DNA from: Balneola sp.
Lineage (GTDB): Bacteria; Bacteroidota; Rhodothermia; Balneolales; Balneolaceae
DNA length: 64,000 nucleotides
Direction of reading: 5' to 3'
NCBI GenBank assembly: GCA_002694685.1
Contig: NZMW01000011.1
Coordinates: 110,523-174,522, forward strand
Position numbers and translations under genes: made by a program. Positions 52,724 through 60,235 of the stretch are shown one piece after another (within the stretch, counting starts at the first letter, position 1; each line of letters begins with the position of its first letter). The notes under the pieces are model-generated. The model saw only the letters and a list, made by a program, of their open reading frames with translations, was not told where the DNA came from and did not search any database.

Positions 52724-53884
52724 ATGGCTGGATTAAAGAAGAGGGGTAAGAACTACTATATTGTATTTAGTAAGAACGAGGACGGCAAACAGATAAAAAA
52801 AACTTACTCGCTTGGTACTACTTTTAAAAAAATTGCTGAAGAAAAAAAGGTCCGTTTTCAAAAATTGTATGATCAAAGAGAGATAGATCCCTTCCAAGAA
52901 GATTGGAGTGTAAGTACCTATGAAGACTATCTGAAGGAGAGTAAAGGTAAAAGTGTGGTGGTTGATAGCTACTACTTGGATCAACTAAAGAAGGACTTCT
53001 TAAAGACCAAATCACACACTAGTGATGCAACCAGAAAGGGATATAAGTCTGTTATCAACTTATTTATTGATGATGTAGGACGTTCAATGACCGTTAACCT
53101 AATTAGGCCATCGGATATCCGGTCTTTTTGCTTTAAAAAGAGGTATTCGAATGCTACAAAACGAAACTACTATAAGCATCTGAAAGTCTTTTTTACATGG
53201 CTTACTGATCAAGCTATTATAAACGAAAATCCTTGTGAACAAGTAGTACCACCAAAAAAGAAAGATAAGTTGGTTGATAAGATATTCAGTGAAGAGGAAT
53301 TAGGGGTAATCTTCAAAGCCTTTAACGAACACCATAATAAGTGCAAAGAAAATAGACACATTGTTCAAAAATCTTTGAGGCAGGATTGGTTTGTACCCAT
53401 GATTACCACGGCTTATTACACGGGCCTGAGAAGAAAAGAGATAACAAATCTAAAGTGGCACCAGATTGACTTGAAGAATAGGGAAATTAGTGTGACAGAC
53501 ACTAAAAATGGTCGAGAAAGAACTGTTGTTGTGTTTGATGTAGTTCATGAAGTGCTAAAAAACTGGCATAACCAACTTGGAAAACCTCAAAAAGGGTATG
53601 CATTCCCAAGTCCAAAATCGCACAAAAAAGCAGAACTTTCCTTACCAGGCGACTATGTATCTAAAGTGTTCAAGGGTTACGTTAAGAAGACAGATCTAAA
53701 GGATACTATCCATTTTCACTGCTTAAGGCATTCTTGTGCAACTTTTATGATTCGCAAAGGTTTTGATGTTACTCTGGTAAAAGAGATGCTTGGCCACAGA
53801 AGCATTGAAGTAACAATGAGGTATGTAAGCCTTGGTGTAGGAGACCGAAAGAACAAAGCAAAAGAATTAGGACTAATTACCTAG
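52724..53884 (+). CDS. Tyrosine recombinase/integrase
   Basis: 386 aa. N-terminal Arm-type DNA-binding part (KKRGKNYYIVFSKNEDGKQI), a core-binding SAM-like domain (about 100-190), and the catalytic domain with the full R-K-H-R-H-Y set: YTGLRRKEI (Arg), TDTKNGRERTV (Lys), FHCLRHSCATF (His, Arg), LGHRSIEVTMRYVS (His, nucleophile Tyr). It would integrate and excise the island at the tRNA-Arg target 170 bp upstream. Starts with ATG. Confidence 0.95.
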   Translation: MAGLKKRGKNYYIVFSKNEDGKQIKKTYSLGTTFKKIAEEKKVRFQKLYDQREIDPFQEDWSVSTYEDYLKESKGKSVVVDSYYLDQLKKDFLKTKSHTSDATRKGYKSVINLFIDDVGRSMTVNLIRPSDIRSFCFKKRYSNATKRNYYKHLKVFFTWLTDQAIINENPCEQVVPPKKKDKLVDKIFSEEELGVIFKAFNEHHNKCKENRHIVQKSLRQDWFVPMITTAYYTGLRRKEITNLKWHQIDLKNREISVTDTKNGRERTVVVFDVVHEVLKNWHNQLGKPQKGYAFPSPKSHKKAELSLPGDYVSKVFKGYVKKTDLKDTIHFHCLRHSCATFMIRKGFDVTLVKEMLGHRSIEVTMRYVSLGVGDRKNKAKELGLIT

Positions 53885-53900
53885 GATTTATTAAATACTA

Positions 53901-54743
53901 ATGAAAGAGAAACAGCTTTTTACGACTGGAGAGAAAGTAGAACCATTACCTGAATCTACCGTTTATCTAACACTTCTTATTGTTAGGCTAAAGAGCCTTT
54001 TAAATTCTTCCTATCCTGATGAATTTAAAAATGCACCACAAAATATGGCCTATGACTACCTTGAGTACCAAGGCTCGTATTGGGAAGTCATGCAAACTTG
54101 TTTACGAAACTTTGATGAAGTTAAGCGATCTGAATTTACTCAAGATTATAAGGAAGTGGCCTTAGAGCTTTTAGAAGAAGATTTAAAAAAAGCCAAAGAA
54201 GAATTATTGGTATATGTCCAGGAAATCAAAACTGAAAAAGATCAAAAGATTGAGTTTAAAGTTACAGAGGATGCAAAGGCTCATCCTTTAGTACTACATG
54301 AATTGAAGATAAGAGATGGTAAACCAAAAATTGATGCTCATAAAAAAGGCAACTCTAGGCTGGTTTCTTTAAAGAAAATCCCTGATAGTACACTAGATAA
54401 TTTTGAAAGAAGATTATCTTACTTAGCCAAAATGTTACTAATGATTGAGGCTATAACATTTGCTGAAAGGCGGGCTAAGTTGAATGCAGGTAAATACAAA
54501 TTCAAGAAATTAATGAATAGCTTATCTGAGGTTTACGATGATTATATCATTAATAAGTCATCAAATAAGCCTAAAAAAAGCCTGTTACAGAAGAAAAATG
54601 CTGACCTAATCAAATATGTTACTAATAACTATGAAATTATTGGTAATACTACCTATTTACTAAATAAGAGAAAGTTTGAAAAAGCTGTTAGAGGGCATTT
54701 TGTCCCAAAACTAAAAAAAGCTCGAAAAGACCTTGCCAAATAA
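53901..54743 (+). CDS. Island protein of unknown function
   Basis: 280 aa, hydrophilic, very Lys/Glu-rich and predicted mostly helical (LELLEEDLKKAKEELLVYVQ, FERRLSYLAKMLLMIEA). No signal or membrane segment and no family recognised. It begins 16 bp after the integrase stop, so it is probably co-transcribed. Possibly a structural or regulatory protein of the element. Confidence 0.7.
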   Translation: MKEKQLFTTGEKVEPLPESTVYLTLLIVRLKSLLNSSYPDEFKNAPQNMAYDYLEYQGSYWEVMQTCLRNFDEVKRSEFTQDYKEVALELLEEDLKKAKEELLVYVQEIKTEKDQKIEFKVTEDAKAHPLVLHELKIRDGKPKIDAHKKGNSRLVSLKKIPDSTLDNFERRLSYLAKMLLMIEAITFAERRAKLNAGKYKFKKLMNSLSEVYDDYIINKSSNKPKKSLLQKKNADLIKYVTNNYEIIGNTTYLLNKRKFEKAVRGHFVPKLKKARKDLAK

Positions 54744-54798
54744 TAATTTTTAAAAAGCCTTACAAATCCTCTAAAAGCACTTTCTATAGGGCACATTC

Positions 54799-54845
54799 AG
54801 ATTTGGCAAATTATACCCTTCTTAGCTTGTCAAAATGCCAAATCT
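54799..54845. promoter_or_regulatory. Inverted repeat upstream of the HTH-primase operon
   Basis: agatttggca (54799-54808) and tgccaaatct (54836-54845) are perfect 10-bp inverted copies, 27 nt apart, about 100 bp upstream of the HTH gene. No T-run follows. Plausible operator for the island's regulator, or part of a replication origin. Confidence 0.45.
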
Positions 54846-54945
54846 AAAATTGCTTAATGAGTTCAAACCTTCGTTATAGTCCATATAGTCACCATATTTG
54901 GAACAGTTAATCAAATAACTGCAACCCAAAATTGAGACTATAAAA

Positions 54946-55230
54946 ATGAATACAGACAACAAACTATTAACTCGGATTACAAGTCTTGAGGACAAACTCG
55001 ACTTTGTAGTGAGTGCCCTTCAGCGTAAACGTGACACTACTAAATACCTAACTGCTCAGGATATCGAAGCAGAGTTTGGTATCGACCAAAGAACGGTACT
55101 AAACAGAAGTAATCTTCATCCCAGCTCACCGAGATTTATCCCAAGTATGAAGATAAGCGGTAAAGGCCGACGTAAATACTTTGAACGAAAAGTCATCGAC
55201 CGCTTACTAAAACCAGTTTCAAGGAGGTAG
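54946..55230 (+). CDS. Helix-turn-helix excisionase/AlpA-like protein
   Basis: 94 aa. The C-terminal half (TKYLTAQDIEAEFGIDQRTV, then SMKISGKGRRKYFERKVIDR) reads as a winged-helix of the HTH_17 excisionase type. A coiled-coil-like start (LLTRITSLEDKLDFVVSALQR) precedes it. It is first of three genes joined by 4-bp gaps, so a regulator or directionality factor for the element is likely. Confidence 0.78.
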   Translation: MNTDNKLLTRITSLEDKLDFVVSALQRKRDTTKYLTAQDIEAEFGIDQRTVLNRSNLHPSSPRFIPSMKISGKGRRKYFERKVIDRLLKPVSRR

Positions 55231-55234
55231 CGCG

Positions 55235-55420
55235 ATGAAAACAATCATTAGATACAAAGACCTAAAAGTGGAGATAAGCATTAATGATGGTGGCAGAGAG
55301 GAGGCGGAAACAATTAGTAATTGTATACCTCCAAATCACCCCGCTTTTGAATCAACTGGAGACATCCGAAAGATGGAAAGACGTGTAGAAGAAGCAAAAT
55401 TAATATTGAAGGGGGAATAA
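55235..55420 (+). CDS. Small island protein
   Basis: 61 aa (KTIIRYKDLKVEISINDGGR...), predicted beta then helix (IRKMERRVEEAKLIL). It has a strong AAGGAGG ribosome site and sits 4 bp from both neighbours, which argues for a real gene. Function unknown. Confidence 0.7.
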   Translation: MKTIIRYKDLKVEISINDGGREEAETISNCIPPNHPAFESTGDIRKMERRVEEAKLILKGE

Positions 55421-55424
55421 GCCG

Positions 55425-56882
55425 ATGCCAAGATTATCATTTAGTGAAATTAAAGCAGAAGTAAAGAGTAAATCCCAACAAGCGAAAGGTAAGTTACCAG
55501 TCAAGAAGATAATACCTCACAAAGATGTTTTATCCGAAATGCTTGATAAGGTCGAAAGTTTGGATTACCAAAAAGAGGCAAAGACAGATAAAAAACTATC
55601 GAAAAAGCATTTTTTGGTAATCACGGTAGAGAAGATAATTGAACTTGCGAAAAAACAAGACTGGGGCTTATGCAAACGTCATGATTTCATATACCTATAC
55701 AATGGAGCTTTTTGGGACCAAATTGAGGAGGATTCATTACAGTCCTTCTTGGGTTCAGTCGCCTATAACATGGGGGTTGACCGGATTGAATCCAAATACC
55801 ATCGATTCAGAGACGAACTATTAAAACAGTTTATGGTTACGGCACACCTCCCTGCCCCTGAAAAAGATAATTCAGAGGTGTTGATAAATCTCAAGAATGG
55901 AACCGTGGAGATCAATCCAGAAGCGGAGAATAAAGTTAACCTGCGACCACCAGATAGTAATGACTTTATTACCTATCAGTTACCGTTTGAATATGATCCC
56001 TACGCAACATCCCCACTCTTCGACAAGTATCTGGACCATGTACTACCAAGCAAAGATTTACAGAAGCTCTTAGCGGAATATTTAGGTTATATTTTCTTAA
56101 AACCATCAACATTAAAGCTTGAAAAGGCTTTGCTTCTTTATGGTTCGGGATCAAATGGGAAGTCGGTCTTTTTTGATACCGTCAATGCCATGCTTGGTGA
56201 GGAAAATGTATCAACCTATACCTTAAAGAGCCTGACAAATCAGAATGGTTATTACAGGGCAAAGATTGCAAATAAATTGTTGAACTATGCATCAGAAATA
56301 GATGGCGAGATGAGTACAGCTCTTTTTAAGCAGTTAGTCTCTGGTGAACCGGTTGAAGCAAGGTTGCCATATGGTGAGCCTTTTACCTTAAATAACTATG
56401 CTAAGTTGATTTTCAACTGTAATGAGCTTCCGACAGATGTAGAGCATACCAATGCATTTTTTAGGCGTTTTTTGATTGTTCCTTTTGATGTGACCATCCC
56501 ACCAGAGAAACAGGACAAAAAGCTTTCATATAAGATCATTGAGAATGAATTATCAGGAGTTTTTAACTGGGTAATTGAAGGTTTGCATCGAGTACTGAAA
56601 CAAAAAGGCTTTACAGAGTGTGAAGAAGTAAACCAACAGGTTGAGAAATATCGTACTGAATCCGATTCAGTTTTGTCCTTTTTAGATGAGAGGGGGTATA
56701 AATCAAGCACAATCTCTTACACTCCTCTTGCTGAGCTATATCAAAGCTACAGAAGGTTTTGTGAACAGGACGGATATAAACCGTGCGGTAACAGGAAATT
56801 TAGTAGTAGACTAAAGAATGCCGGTTACATTACGGAACGGAAAGAATATGGTAGAGTATTCTATGTCGTGCAGAATTTATAA
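55425..56882 (+). CDS. D5/P4-type DNA primase-helicase
   Basis: 485 aa. The N-terminal ~230 residues include a D5_N-like region (WGLCKRHDFIYLYNGAFWDQ). The SF3 helicase follows: Walker A LYGSGSNGKSVFF near 243, Walker B-like LLNYASEIDGEM near 285, sensor LIFNCNELPTD near 328, and RRFLIVPFDVTIP near 345, as in phage/plasmid primase P4-family proteins. The short length and lack of an evident AEP/Toprim domain suggest that primase activity, if any, comes from another protein, possibly the next gene. It would replicate the excised island. Ribosome site GGGGG is strong. Confidence 0.88.
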   Translation: MPRLSFSEIKAEVKSKSQQAKGKLPVKKIIPHKDVLSEMLDKVESLDYQKEAKTDKKLSKKHFLVITVEKIIELAKKQDWGLCKRHDFIYLYNGAFWDQIEEDSLQSFLGSVAYNMGVDRIESKYHRFRDELLKQFMVTAHLPAPEKDNSEVLINLKNGTVEINPEAENKVNLRPPDSNDFITYQLPFEYDPYATSPLFDKYLDHVLPSKDLQKLLAEYLGYIFLKPSTLKLEKALLLYGSGSNGKSVFFDTVNAMLGEENVSTYTLKSLTNQNGYYRAKIANKLLNYASEIDGEMSTALFKQLVSGEPVEARLPYGEPFTLNNYAKLIFNCNELPTDVEHTNAFFRRFLIVPFDVTIPPEKQDKKLSYKIIENELSGVFNWVIEGLHRVLKQKGFTECEEVNQQVEKYRTESDSVLSFLDERGYKSSTISYTPLAELYQSYRRFCEQDGYKPCGNRKFSSRLKNAGYITERKEYGRVFYVVQNL

Positions 56883-56995
56883 TTTTGTTTACAAGCAGCA
56901 GCACTGACAGCATCTACAGTGAAGCATAGTTTAAGGCCTATTAAAAGCCGATTCCTGTTGATACTGTCGAACCTGTTGCTCCACAAAAAACATTT

Positions 56996-57862
56996 ATGAA
57001 GACGTTTCGATTTCGATTAGACTCCAGCTCAAACAAATTCACCTGCCCTTCGTGTCAAAAGAAAAGGTTTGTGAGGTACATTGATCAATCAAATGGGGAT
57101 TATATCCAAAATAGGTATGGTCGTTGTGATCGTGAGGTTGCTTGTTCATACCATTACTCTCCTTACGATGATCACCGATTTGAAGGCAAAAAGACAGTGA
57201 ACATTCCTAAGCGAATAGTAGAGCCCGTATACATACCTCGTGAGCTTTATAAAAGAAGCCTAGGAAACTACAGAAATAATAATTTCGTCCAGTATCTTAA
57301 CTTTATATTTGATACTCCAACCGTCAGAAAAGTCATTAAAAAGTATCACCTTGGCACTTCTACTAAGCTGAAAGGTGGTTGTATTTTCTATCAGCTTGAC
57401 CTTCAAGGCAAAATTAGGAGAGGGAAAATTATCGTCTATAATACTAGAACTGGTCGAAGAGGAAGGATTCATTCTGTGCACAGTATGCTGGGTATTGAAA
57501 AAAAGTACTACCCTAATTGGAGGTTCTTCGGTGAACACCTACTTATTGATAAAAGTAAACCAGTAGCCATTGTTGAATCAGAAAAGACGGCTGTTATTGC
57601 AAGTGCTTATTTCCCAGAGTTTATATGGCTGGCAACAGGTACAAAATCGACGCTAAAACCAGAGTATAGTCAAGCGCTGAAAGGTCGATCAGTTACTTTG
57701 TTTCCAGACATCGGAGCTTATCAGGATTGGTCTGTAAAGTTAGAGGGCTTTTCAGAATTTTGCGATATCTCAATTTCGAATCTTTTAGAATCAAAATCCG
57801 GAGACTTTGAAAAAAAAGAGGGGTTTGACCTGGCTGATTATTTGGCAGCTGGTAATGTTTGA
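56996..57862 (+). CDS. Zinc-finger and Toprim-like protein (DUF6371-like)
   Basis: 288 aa. N-terminal zinc ribbon: CPSCQKKRFVRY near 17 and YGRCDREVACSYH near 41 supply four cysteines, resembling DnaG/CHC2-type primase zinc fingers. The C-terminal half has Toprim-like acidic motifs: VAIVESEKTAVIAS near 188 (Glu) and TLFPDIGAYQDW near 234 (Asp). This fits the DUF6371/PG0870-related primase-like family of mobile elements. Inferred role: priming for the adjacent SF3 helicase. Last gene of the plus-strand module. Confidence 0.75.
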   Translation: MKTFRFRLDSSSNKFTCPSCQKKRFVRYIDQSNGDYIQNRYGRCDREVACSYHYSPYDDHRFEGKKTVNIPKRIVEPVYIPRELYKRSLGNYRNNNFVQYLNFIFDTPTVRKVIKKYHLGTSTKLKGGCIFYQLDLQGKIRRGKIIVYNTRTGRRGRIHSVHSMLGIEKKYYPNWRFFGEHLLIDKSKPVAIVESEKTAVIASAYFPEFIWLATGTKSTLKPEYSQALKGRSVTLFPDIGAYQDWSVKLEGFSEFCDISISNLLESKSGDFEKKEGFDLADYLAAGNV

Positions 57863-57980
57863 GGTTTCGTGAAATTTCAGACACATGCTTCCGTATTAGT
57901 CTGGAAAACGTCCTTAAACCCTTTCATGCAACAAAGTACTTACAAATAATTGCAGGATACACCAGCTATCAATTAAAGTA

Positions 57981-59060
57981 TTATGTTGCGGATTTGGTCA
58001 CTTCAAGTTCTACCATCTGTTCATGCATAAGCTGAACTTCATGTGAAAGGTAAGTAAACAGTTCAAGCGTGGTAATTCCGAAGGGTTTGAATACTTCCCA
58101 AAACTCAAGGATCAATTCTTTTAACTCGCTTAGGAATTCCACTAATTCTGATGAATAAGAGCGCATTTTGTCAACCACGGTATCCATTAAGTCTTTGCCA
58201 CCTTGTCTTAGATCATCTGAAAGAAATAACCCTGCAATAAACATTCCTGCTAGTCCTATCATTATTTCAATAGGAATCTGTCCAAGCGAATGGATAGTAA
58301 GTGCTGTTATACCAATTAGAGCTGTTATAATTCCTAATACCACCTCCAAAATAACTTTATTTATAAAGCTGACAAGTCTATAAAGTAGCTCTACAATAGA
58401 TATAGATGCACCCGCTACAGCCAATGAGGTAATCCCGTGATTGAAAGTATGAATTACTTTTTCGGTATCGTCAATTCCCCATGTTTTAGTAAGGTTTTGG
58501 GATTTAAAGATCTTGTCAAAAGAAAGAATGCCATGACTGCTTGTATGTAAGGATAAGGCTAAAAACGAAACATCATCGGGATCTTCATTGCCAATGGTTC
58601 GCTGTGCAATTTTCCAGTCCTCAATCCATGGAGCATCCATCATGATTAATTTGTTTAGTAATATATCAGCATGCTTAGCTGCCTGTTCATTTCCCTTTTT
58701 TAGTACTCGATCAATTTTCTCGTATAATTCCTCTTTCAATTTAAATGGTGCATAAACTTTGACAAAGGAACAATTTATAAGCCTATAAATGAATGTTTCA
58801 TCAAGAGAAATATTTTTAGTGACACTGCTTTTTATTTGCCCAAATATGAAATTAGTATCAATCACCAAGGAGAAATGGAGCTTGCCAAATCCTTCAATCT
58901 TTAGAATCTCTTGATGAGATTGATTTCTAACATGATCATACAGCGCCGGTCCTAACTCATTGGTTAACGACTCCCATCTCTCTTTAAGTCCTGGAAACTT
59001 TTGTTTTAGCTCATTCTCGATCTGTTCTTTATAAGTATATGATTTTGGTTCTTCATTCAT
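57981..59060 (-). CDS. PIN-domain protein with C-terminal membrane segments
   Basis: 359 aa. Residues ~62-190 match a PIN ribonuclease: LVIDTNFIFG (Asp68, Asn70), KLKEELYEK (Glu110/111), GNEDPDDVSFLALS (Asp160/162/163) and ILSFDKIF (Asp182), giving an acidic metal-binding quartet. Three hydrophobic stretches follow (~208-232, 236-260, 264-282). The tail (SELVEFLSELKELILEFWEVF) is amphipathic and coiled-coil-like. Likely a membrane-anchored nuclease. It is the last gene of the four-gene operon, 16 bp after the patatin stop. No antitoxin-like gene accompanies it, unlike VapC toxins. Confidence 0.78.
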   Translation of the reverse strand: MNEEPKSYTYKEQIENELKQKFPGLKERWESLTNELGPALYDHVRNQSHQEILKIEGFGKLHFSLVIDTNFIFGQIKSSVTKNISLDETFIYRLINCSFVKVYAPFKLKEELYEKIDRVLKKGNEQAAKHADILLNKLIMMDAPWIEDWKIAQRTIGNEDPDDVSFLALSLHTSSHGILSFDKIFKSQNLTKTWGIDDTEKVIHTFNHGITSLAVAGASISIVELLYRLVSFINKVILEVVLGIITALIGITALTIHSLGQIPIEIMIGLAGMFIAGLFLSDDLRQGGKDLMDTVVDKMRSYSSELVEFLSELKELILEFWEVFKPFGITTLELFTYLSHEVQLMHEQMVELEVTKSAT

Positions 59061-59076
59061 ATTGCCTCCCCTAGAA

Positions 59077-60234
59077 TCAAATAGTAGGGTTATAATGCGA
59101 TATCAATACTCTTGTTAGTTGCTCACCTCGCCCTGAAATTAATTCAATATCCTCTTCACTCATCGCTTTAAAATCAGTCGGGTATGTATTTACCTGATCA
59201 TTGGTAATAAAATTTGCAGGTAGATAGGGAAGTGCATTATCATTCTGTCCCAAGTAGGAAAATATAAACCCGTCAATTTTTCCAGATTTTAAATATTCAT
59301 GCAGGTCTTTTTTAATTCCATCCTGTCTTTTTCTGAAAGTAGTTTGATAGGATTGATTCATTCTCGAAATCATATAATATGGAGAACTTCTTTTACTATA
59401 GATCCCATGTCCTGCATCAAATGCAAAGATATAGTCAGGCTTAAATGAGTTGAAGCTGTAATTACTATCCTTGTCAGGATCAAAACAAGTTACTCCGGTA
59501 TTATCATACACTCCGCCATCTGTTAAAAAGACTCTCTCATCAGATTCTAAATCCCTTTTTTGAAAGGTGTAATACTTATCCAGTGCTGGCAATAACAAAG
59601 GATAAGCAGCTGAACAGGCTACGGTCTCTGAAAGTGAAATTGAATTGCCCTTTACTTTTCCGAAACGCCAATTTCCGGTCTCTCGATTGCCAAATCTAAA
59701 AGCACTTCCAGTTGATAACTCACAGGCATTTATGATGACATCAATATCATTTTTTGTTTTAGATTTTAATGTCAATCCTTTGAAAAGTTCTTTCTCTAAA
59801 ACTTTAATAAAAACATTTGTTCTACTATACCACCTTCTTAATGGTGGATTTAGACTAAAAAAGGGATGCCAGTTTAATATTCTGCAAATAATTGCGGTTG
59901 TTCCAGAAATCAATTGAGTACTCAAGATTCTAATTAAGGATACCGGAGATAAATATTTCAAAACTATCTTCATTTGAAGACCAGAACGCAATAATTTGAC
60001 TACTCTTTCATCAGTAGACGAGAAAGATTCATCATAGTAACAGTACAAAGCAGAAAAAAGACTCCCGCCTGAAACTGAGGAGATATGATCAATCTTATCT
60101 AAAAAACCTAAATCATCTAAAGCTCTAAAACACCCAAGATGAAAAGCCATTGCTCTTGAACCTCCTCCTGAAAGGGCCACCCCTAGTGTCTTATTATCAT
60201 GCATTTTCGATTCTTTATTACGTTTCCCCTTCAT
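59077..60234 (-). CDS. Patatin-like phospholipase
   Basis: 385 aa. Patatin motifs in order: oxyanion loop LSGGGSRAMAFHLG near 21-34, nucleophile elbow ISSVSGGSLFSALY with Ser55 (the SxSGG form of GxSxG), and the catalytic Asp in LTDGGVYDNTG (Asp239). A serine lipid acyl hydrolase that could degrade membrane phospholipids. Patatins are a recurrent effector in CBASS (CapV) and other defence systems. It starts one base after the stop of the E2-E1-JAB gene, so the two are coupled. Confidence 0.92.
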   Translation of the reverse strand: MKGKRNKESKMHDNKTLGVALSGGGSRAMAFHLGCFRALDDLGFLDKIDHISSVSGGSLFSALYCYYDESFSSTDERVVKLLRSGLQMKIVLKYLSPVSLIRILSTQLISGTTAIICRILNWHPFFSLNPPLRRWYSRTNVFIKVLEKELFKGLTLKSKTKNDIDVIINACELSTGSAFRFGNRETGNWRFGKVKGNSISLSETVACSAAYPLLLPALDKYYTFQKRDLESDERVFLTDGGVYDNTGVTCFDPDKDSNYSFNSFKPDYIFAFDAGHGIYSKRSSPYYMISRMNQSYQTTFRKRQDGIKKDLHEYLKSGKIDGFIFSYLGQNDNALPYLPANFITNDQVNTYPTDFKAMSEEDIELISGRGEQLTRVLISHYNPTI

Positions 60235-60235
60235 C

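Noticed and set aside
57981..59060. VapC-type toxin of a toxin-antitoxin pair
   Set aside because: No antitoxin gene is adjacent, the protein is much longer than VapC, and it has membrane segments.
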